NCBI GenBank assembly: GCA_031254035.1 | Contig: JAIRVF010000125.1 | Coordinates: forward strand, 18,966 to 82,965 | DNA length: 64,000 bases | Origin: Paenibacillus sp. | Lineage (GTDB): Bacteria; Bacillota; Bacilli; Paenibacillales; Paenibacillaceae | Direction of reading: 5' to 3' | Part shown: piece by piece, positions 15,858 through 25,858 of the stretch | How the letters are laid out: every line of letters starts with the position of its first letter | How positions within the stretch are numbered: the first letter of the stretch is position 1 | Translations under genes and position numbers: made by a program | Notes under the pieces: generated by a model | What the model was told of the DNA's origin: nothing | The model's input: only the letters and a program-made list of their open reading frames with translations | Databases searched by the model: none

Positions 15858-18800
15858 ATGTCGACATCGAGTCCGATCATGCAATTAGAATCCGGGTCAC
15901 TGCAACGTTTGCAGGAAAGCCTGATAGGCTGGGGGGACGATAAATCCTCCCGATTGGTAGGAGATTTGTTGGGCAAGGAAGCTGCGGGAGAAATGACGAT
16001 TGCTTTTTGCGGTCATTTTTCAGCTGGAAAATCCAGTCTGATCAACTCTTTATGTGGTAAAAAGGTGCTGCCTTCAAGTCCGGTTCCGACGAGCGCCAAT
16101 GTGGTCTCGATTCGCAACGGCCAGCCTCGTGCTTTGATTTATCCGGCACATGCTGCGGAGACATCCGCTCAGGAAACCCGGCCACAGGAAGTCTCGCTGG
16201 ATGAATTATATGATTACTGCACCAACGGAGGTTCTTATTCTTCGGTGGAAGTGTGGGACCATGTTCCGCTGCTTGGCGAGCGGGGAGTGCTGATGGATAC
16301 GCCTGGTGTGGATTCGACGGACGACAGCCACCAGAAAGCGACGCATTCGGCGCTTCATTTGGCAGATACGGTGCTGTATGTGATGGATTATAATCATGTG
16401 CAGTCCGAAAATAATCTGGCCTTTGCGAAAAGCCTGTCGGATTGGGGCAAGCCGCTGTATCTGGTAGTCAACCAGATCGATAAGCACCGCGAGCGCGAGC
16501 TGTCATTCGAAAACTACAGGGCGGAAGTAGAAGCTGCGTTTAAACGCTGGCAAGTAAATTATGAAAGTTTGCTGTTCACAACCCTAAAGGAGCCAGACCA
16601 TCCATATAATCAGTGGAAGCAGATCACAGAACTGATTGCGGAACTCATTGAAAAGCGGGAACCGATTCTAAATTACAGTCTGGATTGTTCCGCGCGACAT
16701 ATCGCTTCGCAGCATGTGAAGGAATATGCCGATTCCTTGGAGGATTCCCGGCAACGGCTGCTGGAGGAAATGGGCGGAGAAGAGCAGGCTGCAAGACTGG
16801 AAACGGAGATTGGCGGTTATCAAAAAGAACTTGAACGTTTAAAGGAGCTGCCACAAACTGAACGCGAAAGCATTCGTAAACAGGTAGATACATTGCTCGA
16901 TAACGCGAACATTACACCTGCGGAGCTGCGGGAGGTCGCCGGATCGTTTTTGGAAAGCCGGAAAAACGGCTTCAAGAAAGGATTTCTGTTTGCCGGTGCG
17001 AAAACGGAACAGGAGAAGCAGGATCGTCTTCATAAATTTGTGGCGATGCTGCGGGAACAGACATCCGCCCAGATCGAGTGGCATCTACTTGAGCTTCTGA
17101 AGCGATGGAGTAAAACGCTGGGCGTATGGAAGGATGAAAAGCAAAGCAGCCTTGAAGCTTCCATGCCTGAGATCGGCGAGGGCATGTTAGAAAGTTCGGT
17201 AACGCCAGATGCGGTAATGTCCGGCGAATATGTTCTTAATTACTGCCGTATGCTGTCGGCAGATATTAAGGGCCTATACCACCGCGCGGCAGTGGCCGCG
17301 GCGGAGGCTTTCCTGGCGGATGTAACTGCATCCGCCAAAGAGCAGCAGCAGCGCGTCATCGCAGCCTTGAACGCGCTGCTGGAGCAGTCCGCCGCGATGT
17401 CCCGCTTTATGCAGCTGGAGCGGGACATCGCGGAGCGCGCGGCAGCCGCGCAGCAGCTGCTGCCCGCGCGCGTCACGCTCACCCCCGGCTTCCTGCCGGA
17501 GGTGAGCGCACCTGCCCCGGCGGCTGTGCAGTCGCCAGGGCCAGAAACGGGCGCGCGGACGGCCGCGCCCGTCGGCGCCCCGCGCAGCGGGGCGGAGCCG
17601 CTTGGCAGCACGGCCTTTGGCCGCCGCCAGCGGCTGGACGCCGCAGCAGCGCGCCTGCATGACGCGGCGGCGCTGCTTGCGGGCTATCCCGCGCTGGCCT
17701 CAGCCGCGCGGGCGGTGCGCAGCCGGGCCGAAGCCTTGGCCGGCGGCTCGTTTACGATGGCGCTGTTCGGAGCGTTCAGCGCTGGCAAATCGTCGTTCGC
17801 CAATGCACTGCTTGGCGAACGCGTGCTGCCTGTCTCGCCGCATCCAACCACCGCGGCGATCAACCGGATTCTAGCGCCTCAGGAAGGATTTGAACACGGT
17901 ACGGCCAGGGTGACTATGAAATCACCGACAGCTTTTTATGAGGACTTGAAGTACTCCTTCTCCGTCCTGCAGCTGGGAACGCCGCCAGAAAACGGATGGT
18001 TTCAGGTCATAGAGCAGCTGAAGCCGGAGGGGATACATCCAGCGGGGCTGCCCCATTACGGTTTTCTTAAAGCTGCAGCAGCAGGTTGGGAGGAAGCACA
18101 GACGCTGCTCGGTACGGTTCAGACGGTAGATCTGGACAGCTATAAGACGTTTGTCGCTGATGAGACCCGGTCCTGTTTTGTCGATCGGATTGACTTATAT
18201 TATAGCTGCCCGCTGACCGAGCAGGGCATCGTACTGGTGGATACGCCGGGAGCGGATTCGCTCCATGCCCGTCATACGGGAGTTACTTTTCAATATATGA
18301 AACATGCGGATGCCATCGTATTCATCACGTATTATAATCACGCATTTTCCAAGGGAGACCGCCAATTTTTGACCCAGCTTGGCCGGGTGAAAGACAGCTT
18401 TGCCCTCGACAAGATGTTTTTCGTCGTCAACGCATCGGACCTAGCCTCTTCGGCAGATGAGCTGGAACAGGTTGTCAAACATGTGGAAGCCAATTTGAAA
18501 GCAAGAGGAATCCGTTTACCGCATATTTATCCGGTATCCAGTATGAAGGCCTTGGATGGAAAACTTGAAGAGGACGTAGAACTGTACGCGGAATCGGCTT
18601 TCGCATCTTTTGAGGAGGCACTTGGGGCTTTTGCAGGGGAAGAGCTGCCAAAGCTGTCCTTGGCGGGCAGCGTTCAGGAAATCTCGGCGGTGCGCCAGCG
18701 TGCTGTCGAATGGGGCAGAATGGCCCGTCAAGACGCGGGTTCAAGGGAGCAGCGGCGCCGGCAGCTGCTGGAGATCAATGATCGCGCCTTGGAACGCATT

Positions 18801-19511
18801 GGGGCTTTTGCAGTAAAGGATCTTTCCCGTGAAGTGGAGCAGGAAACACGCGAGCTGCTGTTCCATGTCAAGCAGCGGATCGGCTTCGGACTGGGCGAGT
18901 TTATTAACGAAGCCTTTCATCCATCCGTCCTTCGGGAAGATGCAGGTCAACTGAAGCGCATCTTTGCCGACTGCGGACGGGATCTTGAACGAACAGTCGT
19001 GCGGGAGCTGGACCAGGAACTGTGGGCAACGACGCTGCGTCTCGAGAACAAGGGGAAAGCGGTTTTGCATACAGCCGCCGAACATGCCGCTGAAGACATC
19101 CGGGATTATGATTCGGCGATTATGCTGACTCCGGGGGAAGAACTGCAGTGGGCCTCGCCGAAGTGGAATGACGGGGGTTTAGCTCATTTCGTGGACTGGA
19201 GTTCCTACTGGCCTTTGTTCAAGTCTCCGAAGCATTTCTTCGAGGACGGAGGCAAAGAGAAGCTCAGAAACGCGATCGAGCCAGTGATTAAAGAGGCTCT
19301 GAGTACGGAAGCCACGGTCAAACAGGAAATCCTTGTTGACTTTTATAATGGACTTGTCATATCCGCCCAGGAAAGGCAGAGGCACATGCTGGAAGAGCAG
19401 CTGCGTGAAGCCATGGAAGCGGCGAATGCATCCTTGTCTTCCGGAGAGCAGCCTGAAGTATGGGATCAGTTGGCCGCACAATTACAACAATTGGAACAAT
19501 CTTTGGTATAA
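15858..19511 (+). CDS. dynA: Two-headed bacterial dynamin-family GTPase
   Basis: A 1217-residue protein made of two dynamin-like halves, as in Bacillus subtilis DynA (YpbR, about 1190 residues), a membrane-remodelling and membrane-repair GTPase. First GTPase: P-loop GHFSAGKSSLINS near residue 50, DTPGVDST near 150, NQID near 205. Second GTPase: GAFSAGKSSFANALLGE near residue 640, DTPGADS near 800, and VNASD as a weak G4 motif. Helical and coiled segments (LEEQLREAMEAANA) follow each head. The linker between the halves (about residues 470-630) is Ala/Pro/Arg-rich with very high GC. ATG 15858 has AAGG 5 bases and GGGGAG 11 bases upstream; an ATG at 15807 is an alternative. Confidence 0.92.
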   Translation: MSTSSPIMQLESGSLQRLQESLIGWGDDKSSRLVGDLLGKEAAGEMTIAFCGHFSAGKSSLINSLCGKKVLPSSPVPTSANVVSIRNGQPRALIYPAHAAETSAQETRPQEVSLDELYDYCTNGGSYSSVEVWDHVPLLGERGVLMDTPGVDSTDDSHQKATHSALHLADTVLYVMDYNHVQSENNLAFAKSLSDWGKPLYLVVNQIDKHRERELSFENYRAEVEAAFKRWQVNYESLLFTTLKEPDHPYNQWKQITELIAELIEKREPILNYSLDCSARHIASQHVKEYADSLEDSRQRLLEEMGGEEQAARLETEIGGYQKELERLKELPQTERESIRKQVDTLLDNANITPAELREVAGSFLESRKNGFKKGFLFAGAKTEQEKQDRLHKFVAMLREQTSAQIEWHLLELLKRWSKTLGVWKDEKQSSLEASMPEIGEGMLESSVTPDAVMSGEYVLNYCRMLSADIKGLYHRAAVAAAEAFLADVTASAKEQQQRVIAALNALLEQSAAMSRFMQLERDIAERAAAAQQLLPARVTLTPGFLPEVSAPAPAAVQSPGPETGARTAAPVGAPRSGAEPLGSTAFGRRQRLDAAAARLHDAAALLAGYPALASAARAVRSRAEALAGGSFTMALFGAFSAGKSSFANALLGERVLPVSPHPTTAAINRILAPQEGFEHGTARVTMKSPTAFYEDLKYSFSVLQLGTPPENGWFQVIEQLKPEGIHPAGLPHYGFLKAAAAGWEEAQTLLGTVQTVDLDSYKTFVADETRSCFVDRIDLYYSCPLTEQGIVLVDTPGADSLHARHTGVTFQYMKHADAIVFITYYNHAFSKGDRQFLTQLGRVKDSFALDKMFFVVNASDLASSADELEQVVKHVEANLKARGIRLPHIYPVSSMKALDGKLEEDVELYAESAFASFEEALGAFAGEELPKLSLAGSVQEISAVRQRAVEWGRMARQDAGSREQRRRQLLEINDRALERIGAFAVKDLSREVEQETRELLFHVKQRIGFGLGEFINEAFHPSVLREDAGQLKRIFADCGRDLERTVVRELDQELWATTLRLENKGKAVLHTAAEHAAEDIRDYDSAIMLTPGEELQWASPKWNDGGLAHFVDWSSYWPLFKSPKHFFEDGGKEKLRNAIEPVIKEALSTEATVKQEILVDFYNGLVISAQERQRHMLEEQLREAMEAANASLSSGEQPEVWDQLAAQLQQLEQSLV

Positions 19512-19533
19512 ACAACGGATTTGCAAATGGGGA

Positions 19534-19558
19534 GGAGCGTCATTTTTGGCGCTTCTTT
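19534..19558 (+). terminator. Probable terminator of the dynamin gene
   Basis: GGAGCGTCA (19534-19542) pairs with TGGCGCTTC (19547-19555) with two G-T wobbles, loop TTTT, tail TTTAAGTTT. Confidence 0.5.
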
Positions 19559-19700
19559 AAGTTTATTGGGGTCCCCGCAAAGTATCTGGAATAAGCATCG
19601 AAGCATAGGCTCCACTCAGTACTTTTGCTCCGCAAAAGCGCCCACTTTGAGAGGCGTCGGACTTCTTTCCGATACTTTTTGTGGGGTTATTTTATGCCTC
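19556..19700. repeat. Dispersed repeat family C, copy 1
   Basis: Shares TTTAAGTTTATTGGGGTCC, then CCGCAAAGTAT, GGAATAAGCATCGA and GCATAGGCTCCACT with 49702-49792. This copy is longer and has two extra hairpins, CTTTTGC-TCC-GCAAAAG (19622-19638) and TCGGA-CTTCT-TTCCGA, before a GTGGGGTTATT right end. The rest of the gap to 20014 (about 310 bases) shows an inverted pair GATGTT / AACATC near 19935-19964 and no gene. Confidence 0.65.
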
Positions 19701-20013
19701 CATTCTTTTATAATTTGAGGCGTTTTCATTTGTGCTCACCTCAAAATTGGGCTTTTTAATTGCTTTTTGGAAGAAGTTTGACAAATCGGAATCGTCTTGT
19801 TATTGGGTTGGGCAGAGATAACGAGGATTTTAAATGATTTAATAAGTAATTTGTGATTATCCAAAGGTAATGACCAATGATTGCCAAAGCCGCGAAAATA
19901 TGCCCGGTTATCCTCTTTGCCGGCTGTGAAAGACGATGTTAAACTTCATAAATATTCAACATCATTTCGAGTTGAAGCGATAAAGTTTTAAGATGACATG
20001 AAGGAGGAGAACC

Positions 20014-21786
20014 ATGAATGTTCTCAGGCAAATGCAGAGCTTTTTTTGGGAGAAGAGAAGATTATTATATCTATCTATACTCTGCCTCGCCATAGCTACT
20101 GCCCTAGGGCTTGTAACCCCAAACCTGCTGCTGAAACTGATCGATGATGCAATTATGCCGCGGCATTTTGAAAGTGTTCCAACACTGGCACTGACCGTTA
20201 TTGCGGTTGTAGCTGCCAAAGCGCTATTGCAATTTCTAAGCGGTTTCTTTGGCGGAAGAATGGGTAATTACCTGGCATACCGCTTGCGTAACGGCTGCTA
20301 TGAGAAACTGCAAGACTTGTCTTTTCGTTATTACGACACGGCCAGAACCGGAGATTTGATGTCCCGTCTGACCGGGGATCTCGAAGCGATCCGCCAGTTC
20401 ATTGCCTTTGGTATTCCGCAAATATTAAATACGATTCTAATGGTGCTTTTCGGTGCTATTGTGATGCTGTCCATTAGTTGGCAGCTTACACTGATCACAA
20501 TGATCAGCATTCCGATTTTAGTTATTGTTGCCCTGAAATTCGAGAAACGTATTCATCCTGCCTTCCAGGAGATGCGGCTGGCGCTCAGCGCGCTCACCAC
20601 TTCGGTTCAGGAGAATATTACGGGCGTAAGAACCGTCAAATCCTTTGCGCGCGAGCCTCATGAAGTTGAGAAATTTTCGGTGCGCAATGAACGTTACAAA
20701 ACCAATCAGATTTTTGCATCGGGGCTGTGGAGTCACTACTTCCCTCTAATGGAATTTCTGGCTTGTATCTGTGTTGTTATCCTACTAGGTGTCGGCGGCA
20801 CGATGGTTATTCACCAATCGTTGTCACTGGGTGAACTGGTTGCCTTCTTCAGCTTAATTTGGTACATTATCGGCCCGATGTGGAGCGTCGGGTATTTGAT
20901 CAACAACTATACGCAATCGGAGGCTTCCGGTGAACGTGTGCTGGAGCTGCTTAACACGCCGATTGATGTGCAGGATAAAGAAGATGCGATTCAGCTCCGT
21001 TCGGAGGACGTAAAGGGGCATGTGACTTTTGATCATGTCACCTTTGCTTACGGTAACAAACTGTCTGCCATCAAAGATATTAATCTAGATGCGCCTCCAG
21101 GAACGGTTATCGGTTTGCTCGGAGGAACCGGATCCGGCAAATCGACTATTATTCAGCTGTTGATGCATGCCTATAACGTGAACAGCGGCAGTATTAAGCT
21201 GGATGGCGTGAATATCAACGATATTCAGATCCAAAGCTTGCGGGGTCAGATTTCCTCGGTGTTCCAGGAAACTTTCCTATTTTCCTCCAGCATTCGGAAC
21301 AATATCGCTTACGGCATGAAGGATGTAACGATGGATGAAATTATCCGCGCAGCGAAGCTTGCAAAAGCCCATGAGTTCATCATGGAAATGGCTGACGGCT
21401 ATGATACGATCGTTGGTGAGCGTGGGATGGGCTTGTCCGGAGGACAAAAGCAGCGGATTGCGATCGCACGCGCCCTGCTTAAAAATCCGAAGATCCTGAT
21501 TTTGGACGATGCGACAAGTGCGGTCGATATGGAAACTGAACATGAAATCCAATCGGGATTCCAAGAAGTCATGAGAGGACGAACGACATTTATTATCGCC
21601 CACCGCATCTCCTCGCTGCGGCATGCTGACGAGATCCTAGTTTTGGATGAAGGTAATGTTGTACAGCGCGGCAAACATGATCAGCTGATCCATGTGCCGG
21701 GACCTTATCAGGATGTATACCATATACAATATGCAGACCACATTGCCCGGATGAATGGTAATGCAGGAGAGCAGGTGAGCTCATGA
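20014..21786 (+). CDS. ABC exporter half-transporter, degenerate-site partner
   Basis: A 590-residue half-transporter: six membrane helices (about residues 15-310) then an ATPase domain. Walker A GGTGSGKST near residue 375, signature LSGGQKQRIAIARALL near 475, and Walker B ILILDDATSAVD, in which the catalytic Glu after the Walker B Asp is replaced by Asp. This change marks the degenerate member of heterodimeric exporters such as BmrC of BmrCD in Bacillus subtilis. Its stop overlaps the partner gene's ATG by 4 bases (ATGA). Substrate is probably a drug, lipid or peptide; it cannot be fixed from sequence. The start ATG is preceded by AAGGAGGAG. Confidence 0.93.
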   Translation: MNVLRQMQSFFWEKRRLLYLSILCLAIATALGLVTPNLLLKLIDDAIMPRHFESVPTLALTVIAVVAAKALLQFLSGFFGGRMGNYLAYRLRNGCYEKLQDLSFRYYDTARTGDLMSRLTGDLEAIRQFIAFGIPQILNTILMVLFGAIVMLSISWQLTLITMISIPILVIVALKFEKRIHPAFQEMRLALSALTTSVQENITGVRTVKSFAREPHEVEKFSVRNERYKTNQIFASGLWSHYFPLMEFLACICVVILLGVGGTMVIHQSLSLGELVAFFSLIWYIIGPMWSVGYLINNYTQSEASGERVLELLNTPIDVQDKEDAIQLRSEDVKGHVTFDHVTFAYGNKLSAIKDINLDAPPGTVIGLLGGTGSGKSTIIQLLMHAYNVNSGSIKLDGVNINDIQIQSLRGQISSVFQETFLFSSSIRNNIAYGMKDVTMDEIIRAAKLAKAHEFIMEMADGYDTIVGERGMGLSGGQKQRIAIARALLKNPKILILDDATSAVDMETEHEIQSGFQEVMRGRTTFIIAHRISSLRHADEILVLDEGNVVQRGKHDQLIHVPGPYQDVYHIQYADHIARMNGNAGEQVSS

Positions 21787-23654
21787 GCACGGCCCGGAGT
21801 ACCGAAAAGCGCCAGCAGACTGAATCCGGCAAGCTAAAGGGGAGCGCCTCAGGTAAAACTGGAGAACGTTTTGTTTATCAGGATGATGAAATTATTGAAA
21901 AACCGTTTAACTGGGTGCAGTTAACGAGATTGTTTTCTTACATGAAGCCGTATGCGAAACAGCTGCTGCCGCTGGTCATCCTGATGATGGTTCTCGGCAC
22001 GGTTACGAAGCTGACGGTTCCTTATCTGACCAGTATGGCGATCGATAAGGCGATTGCACCTGGGGATGGAAGCTCCACAAGCCTGAAGATGCTGTATATC
22101 ATTACAGCAATTGTTCTTGTTCTGTATATTATTCAATGGCTTGCGAGTGCGTACCGCATTAAATTTACGAATATTATCGGACAACGCGTTATTTATGATC
22201 TGCGGAGCGATTTGTTTAAGCATATCCAGAAGCTGTCGTTTAATTTTTTTGACAAACGTCCTGCAGGTTCCGTTTTGGTACGCATCACGAATGATGTAAA
22301 CTCCCTTCAGGAGCTGTTTACAAGCGGTGTCGTGAATCTGATGATCGACTGCGTACAGCTTGCGGGTATTATCATTATTTTGCTTGTGATCAACTGGAAG
22401 CTGGGATTGGCCGTTATTTTGACCGTACCCATTATGTTCATCATTTCCACCAAGCTGCGGGTAAGAATCCGCCGGGCTTGGCAGGATGTGCGGATGAAGA
22501 ACTCGCGGATCAATTCCCATTTGAATGAATCCATTCAAGGGATTCGTGTGACCCAAGCTTTTACACAAGAACAGGAAAATATCCGCTTCTTCGATAAAAT
22601 GAACATGGACAGCAAAAAATCATGGGACCGGGCTTCCATGCTCAACCAGGGATTTGGACCACTGATTGAAATTACGGGCGGGATCGGGACGCTAATCCTG
22701 TTCTGGTTCGGTTCCTATCTAATCCAGCACGATCAACTGACCGTCGGCTTGTTAGTCGCCTTCTCAAGTTATGTCGGAAACTTCTGGGAACCGATCAATC
22801 GCCTCGGCCAAATGTACAATCAATTGTTGGTAGCGATGGCTTCTTCGGAACGTATTTTTGAATTCATCGACGAGAAGCCGAACATTGATGACAAGTCGGA
22901 TGCCGTGCCTATGCCGGAAATCAAGGGTGACATCAAACTGCAGGACGTTGTATTCGAATACGAAAAAGGGCGTCAAGCGCTGAAAGGCATCAATCTGGAT
23001 GTAAAAGCCGGTCAAACCATCGCGCTTGTCGGTCACACCGGGTCAGGCAAGAGTACCATCATCAATTTGCTCAGCCGTTTTTATGATATATCCAGCGGGA
23101 AAATCACGATTGACGGTCTCGATATCCGCGACGTGAAGCTGGAAACGCTGCGCAGCCAGATCGGCATCGTGCTGCAGGATACCTTTATTTTCTCGGGTAC
23201 GATCCGCGATAACATCCGTTTCGGTCGGCTCGATGCAACAGATGAGGAAATTGAAGCGGTGGCCAAGTCCGTCAATGCTCATGAATTTATCGAGAAGCTG
23301 CCGGGCGGTTATGATACAGAGGTGGAGGAAAGAGGAAACATGCTTTCGATGGGACAGCGGCAGCTTCTGTCTTTTGCTCGTGCACTGCTTGCCGATCCTA
23401 GAATTTTGATCCTGGATGAGGCGACGGCAAGTATCGACACGGAAACCGAAATGAAAATCCAGGAGGCGCTTAAAGTGCTTCTGAAAGGCCGCACTTCCTT
23501 TATTGTTGCGCATCGGCTATCCACGATCCGCCATGCCGACAAAATCGTCGTGTTGGATCATGGCGAAATTAAGGAAGAGGGCAACCACGCCGAGCTTATG
23601 CGGCAGCGCGGAACCTATCACGGTCTGATCGAAGCCCAGTTTAAATTTATATAA
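21783..23654 (+). CDS. ABC exporter half-transporter, catalytic-site partner
   Basis: A 623-residue partner of the preceding protein. A hydrophilic N-terminal extension of about 45 residues precedes six membrane helices. The ATPase domain has Walker A GHTGSGKST near residue 420, Walker B ILILDEATASID with the catalytic Glu intact, and a modified signature LSMGQRQLLSFARALL. In an ATP sandwich the modified signature of this subunit faces the Asp-substituted Walker B of the partner, and the canonical LSGGQ of the partner faces this intact Walker B, so one site is degenerate and one competent. The 4-base overlap implies translational coupling. Confidence 0.93.
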   Translation: MSTARSTEKRQQTESGKLKGSASGKTGERFVYQDDEIIEKPFNWVQLTRLFSYMKPYAKQLLPLVILMMVLGTVTKLTVPYLTSMAIDKAIAPGDGSSTSLKMLYIITAIVLVLYIIQWLASAYRIKFTNIIGQRVIYDLRSDLFKHIQKLSFNFFDKRPAGSVLVRITNDVNSLQELFTSGVVNLMIDCVQLAGIIIILLVINWKLGLAVILTVPIMFIISTKLRVRIRRAWQDVRMKNSRINSHLNESIQGIRVTQAFTQEQENIRFFDKMNMDSKKSWDRASMLNQGFGPLIEITGGIGTLILFWFGSYLIQHDQLTVGLLVAFSSYVGNFWEPINRLGQMYNQLLVAMASSERIFEFIDEKPNIDDKSDAVPMPEIKGDIKLQDVVFEYEKGRQALKGINLDVKAGQTIALVGHTGSGKSTIINLLSRFYDISSGKITIDGLDIRDVKLETLRSQIGIVLQDTFIFSGTIRDNIRFGRLDATDEEIEAVAKSVNAHEFIEKLPGGYDTEVEERGNMLSMGQRQLLSFARALLADPRILILDEATASIDTETEMKIQEALKVLLKGRTSFIVAHRLSTIRHADKIVVLDHGEIKEEGNHAELMRQRGTYHGLIEAQFKFI

Positions 23655-23656
23655 GT

Positions 23657-23716
23657 GTCCCAGTACAATGCGAAACGGACAACACGCACTATAAGCGTGA
23701 ATTTTGGGACATCTTT
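23657..23716 (+). terminator. Possible weak terminator after the ABC exporter
   Basis: TGTCCCA (23657-23663) pairs with TGGGACA (23705-23711) across a long loop that contains a CACGC/GCGTG inner stem; only TCTTT follows. Confidence 0.35.
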
Positions 23717-23900
23717 CAACAAAGTTCTTTAAAATCAATGAACAAAATGTGAAATTTGACAGGCGCTTGGTCTGAAAATAAGGCAAGTTTGTGAATTTTA
23801 CAGGAAAATGTCGGAGCACTCTTGCATTCTTTCTTTTAAACCCTGAAAATAGTTATTAGGTATATAGACGTGGTATGCATTAATAGGGGGGAATTGGGAA

Positions 23901-25094
23901 GTGGTGTGGGGTGCTCCTTTTTCTGCACATGCCAAGAAAATACTGCTGCTGGGCAGCGGTGAATTGGGGAAAGAAGTGGTGCTCGAAGCCCAGCGATTGG
24001 GTGTGGAGACCATTGCCGTGGACCGATACGCAAATGCGCCTGCAATGCAGGTAGCGCACAGGTCCCATGTGATTGATATGCTCGATGCCGATTCCTTGAA
24101 ACGAATTATTCATCAGGAAAAACCGGATGTGATTGTGCCGGAAATTGAGGCTATAGCTACAGATGCTTTACTTGAACTTGAAGAGGAAGGATTTCGCGTT
24201 GTTCCAACGGCTAGGGCGGCACGCCTGACGATGGACCGTGAGGGTGTACGCCGGCTGGCGGCGGAGAAGCTAGCTCTTCCTACCGCGGACTACCGGTTTG
24301 CGGACAGTCTGGAGGAGCTGAAAGAAGCCGTTGCCGCTTTGGGAACGCCTTGTGTGATCAAGCCGATCATGAGCTCATCCGGTAAAGGCCAAAGTGTATG
24401 TCGTATGGAGAATGATGCTGAAGCCTGTTGGAACGCGACGCTCGAAGGAGCCCGTGCCAAAAAAGCCCGCGTCATTGTCGAATCCTTTATTTCATTCGAT
24501 AGCGAAATAACACTACTTACGGTACGTTCTGTAAGCGGGACTGTTTTCTGTAAACCGATTGGTCATATTCAAAAGGATGGCGATTATGTTGAATCCTGGC
24601 AGCCTCATGAAATGAGCGCGGATCAGCTGAAAGAGGCGGAATCCGTAGCCAAAGCTATCACCGATGAACTCGGGGGATACGGCATTTTCGGAGTAGAACT
24701 GTTTGTTACTAAGCAAGGAATCATATTCAGCGAAGTTTCGCCCCGTCCGCATGATACTGGGATGGTGACCATGGTCACTCAGGACCTATCAGAATTTGCC
24801 CTGCATGTCAGAGCAATTCTTGGCCTGCCGATCCCGTCAGTGGAAATGTTGACGCCGGGTGCTTCGGCAACTTTGAAAGCGGAAATCGCAAGTACGAATT
24901 TTACAGTTGGTGGCGTGGAGGAAGCGCTCTGCCTACCCCGGACGCAAGTACGCGTCTTTGGGAAGCCGGAGACGAGAGCCGGCAGGAGAATGGCTGTCGC
25001 CTTAAGCGCTGATACGGATCTTCAGAAAGCACGGAACACGGCTAAACAAGCCGCCAGTCTTTTAAAAGTGGAGGAATATGATCATGAACAGTAA
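23901..25094 (+). CDS. purT: Formate-dependent phosphoribosylglycinamide formyltransferase (GAR transformylase 2)
   Basis: PurT makes formyl-GAR from GAR, formate and ATP in purine synthesis, bypassing folate-dependent PurN. 397 residues, normal length, ATP-grasp fold. Visible motifs: [15 protein letters not shown] near residue 13, [13 protein letters not shown] near 75, [14 protein letters not shown] near 155 (ATP binding), [27 protein letters not shown] near 265. The start is GTG at 23901 behind a GGGGGGAATTGGGAA purine-rich stretch. The stop lies within the start region of the GNAT gene, so the two are coupled. No purine riboswitch or PurR-box-like sequence was recognised upstream. Confidence 0.95.
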   Translation: MVWGAPFSAHAKKILLLGSGELGKEVVLEAQRLGVETIAVDRYANAPAMQVAHRSHVIDMLDADSLKRIIHQEKPDVIVPEIEAIATDALLELEEEGFRVVPTARAARLTMDREGVRRLAAEKLALPTADYRFADSLEELKEAVAALGTPCVIKPIMSSSGKGQSVCRMENDAEACWNATLEGARAKKARVIVESFISFDSEITLLTVRSVSGTVFCKPIGHIQKDGDYVESWQPHEMSADQLKEAESVAKAITDELGGYGIFGVELFVTKQGIIFSEVSPRPHDTGMVTMVTQDLSEFALHVRAILGLPIPSVEMLTPGASATLKAEIASTNFTVGGVEEALCLPRTQVRVFGKPETRAGRRMAVALSADTDLQKARNTAKQAASLLKVEEYDHEQ

Positions 25095-25545
25095 CATCTT
25101 GGCCCCTGCTCTACAAATTCGTAATTCCGATTGCAATGGTGATCTTGAAGCGGTAACGCAATTGATGCGGGAGTTACATTATCCCACGACTATCAATGTA
25201 ATGCGCGAACGGATCCAGGCCTGCGAAAGCAATCCTAAGCTTTGCACAATGGTTGCCGAGTTAGATGGACAGGTTATCGGTATGATTGCACTTAATCAGG
25301 TGAAATCCTTCGCGAGAAGCGAGTCCGTGACACAGGTTTCGGCTTTGATCGTGTCCAAGGAGCACCGTGGTCAAGGCATCGGCAAACGGCTTATCCGTAG
25401 TGCGGAAGAGTGGAGCAAGCAGCAAGGTTGTCAAACCTTGTTCCTGATCAGCGGCAACCGGATTGAACGTGCACCAGCTCATGCCTTTTACGAACATATC
25501 GGTTTTGAGAAAATTGGATATCAATTTGTTAGAAAACTGAAGTAA
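25084..25545 (+). CDS. GNAT-family N-acetyltransferase
   Basis: A 153-residue acetyl-CoA-dependent acetyltransferase. Motif [16 protein letters not shown] (about residues 94-108), carries the R-G-Q-G-I-G pyrophosphate loop, and the C-terminal [14 protein letters not shown] is the usual motif B end. Start ATG 25084 is preferred over ATG 25078 because GGAGGA (25070-25075) is then 8 bases away. It overlaps the 3' end of purT by 11 bases. The acceptor substrate is unknown. Confidence 0.85.
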   Translation: MNSNILAPALQIRNSDCNGDLEAVTQLMRELHYPTTINVMRERIQACESNPKLCTMVAELDGQVIGMIALNQVKSFARSESVTQVSALIVSKEHRGQGIGKRLIRSAEEWSKQQGCQTLFLISGNRIERAPAHAFYEHIGFEKIGYQFVRKLK

Positions 25546-25569
25546 CAACTCACTGTACATGATGATATG

Positions 25570-25600
25570 AGCTCGTCCCTTTTGCAGGGACGGGCTTTTT
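25570..25600 (+). terminator. Terminator of purT-GNAT
   Basis: An 11-bp stem AGCTCGTCCCT (25570-25580) / AGGGACGGGCT (25586-25596) with one G-T pair, then Ts. Confidence 0.9.
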
Positions 25601-25629
25601 GTGTATCTTGGTTTTGGCGTACCAGCAGA

Positions 25630-25717
25630 AGTTTGGTGACAACAGCGATCGGAAGAACGATCCGTAACCGCAGCGATCACCTCGCTCTATATCAGAAACT
25701 AATTTTAGTATTGAGCC
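25630..25717 (-). repeat. Remnant of dispersed element family B
   Basis: One end only of the family B element, in reverse orientation: GATCGGAAGAACGATC, then CGCAGCG, CTAATTTTAGTATTGAGCC. The other end and middle are absent. Confidence 0.65.
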
Positions 25718-25812
25718 GATTTCAAAATCTTAATTTACAACTTTTCTTCCTCGCTATAGAATACGTTAGTAAATAGTAACCGTTTTCAATATGAACTTTG
25801 TCACATCGGTGT

Positions 25813-25840
25813 TTGTAAGCCTTTTCACGAAACGTATAAT
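25813..25840 (+). promoter_or_regulatory. Promoter candidate for the response-regulator operon
   Basis: TATAAT (25835-25840) with TTGTAA (25813-25818) 16 bases upstream. It lies only 19 bases before the ATG at 25859, so the leader would be extremely short. Confidence 0.4.
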
Positions 25841-25858
25841 GCTAAAAGGGTGATGAGA

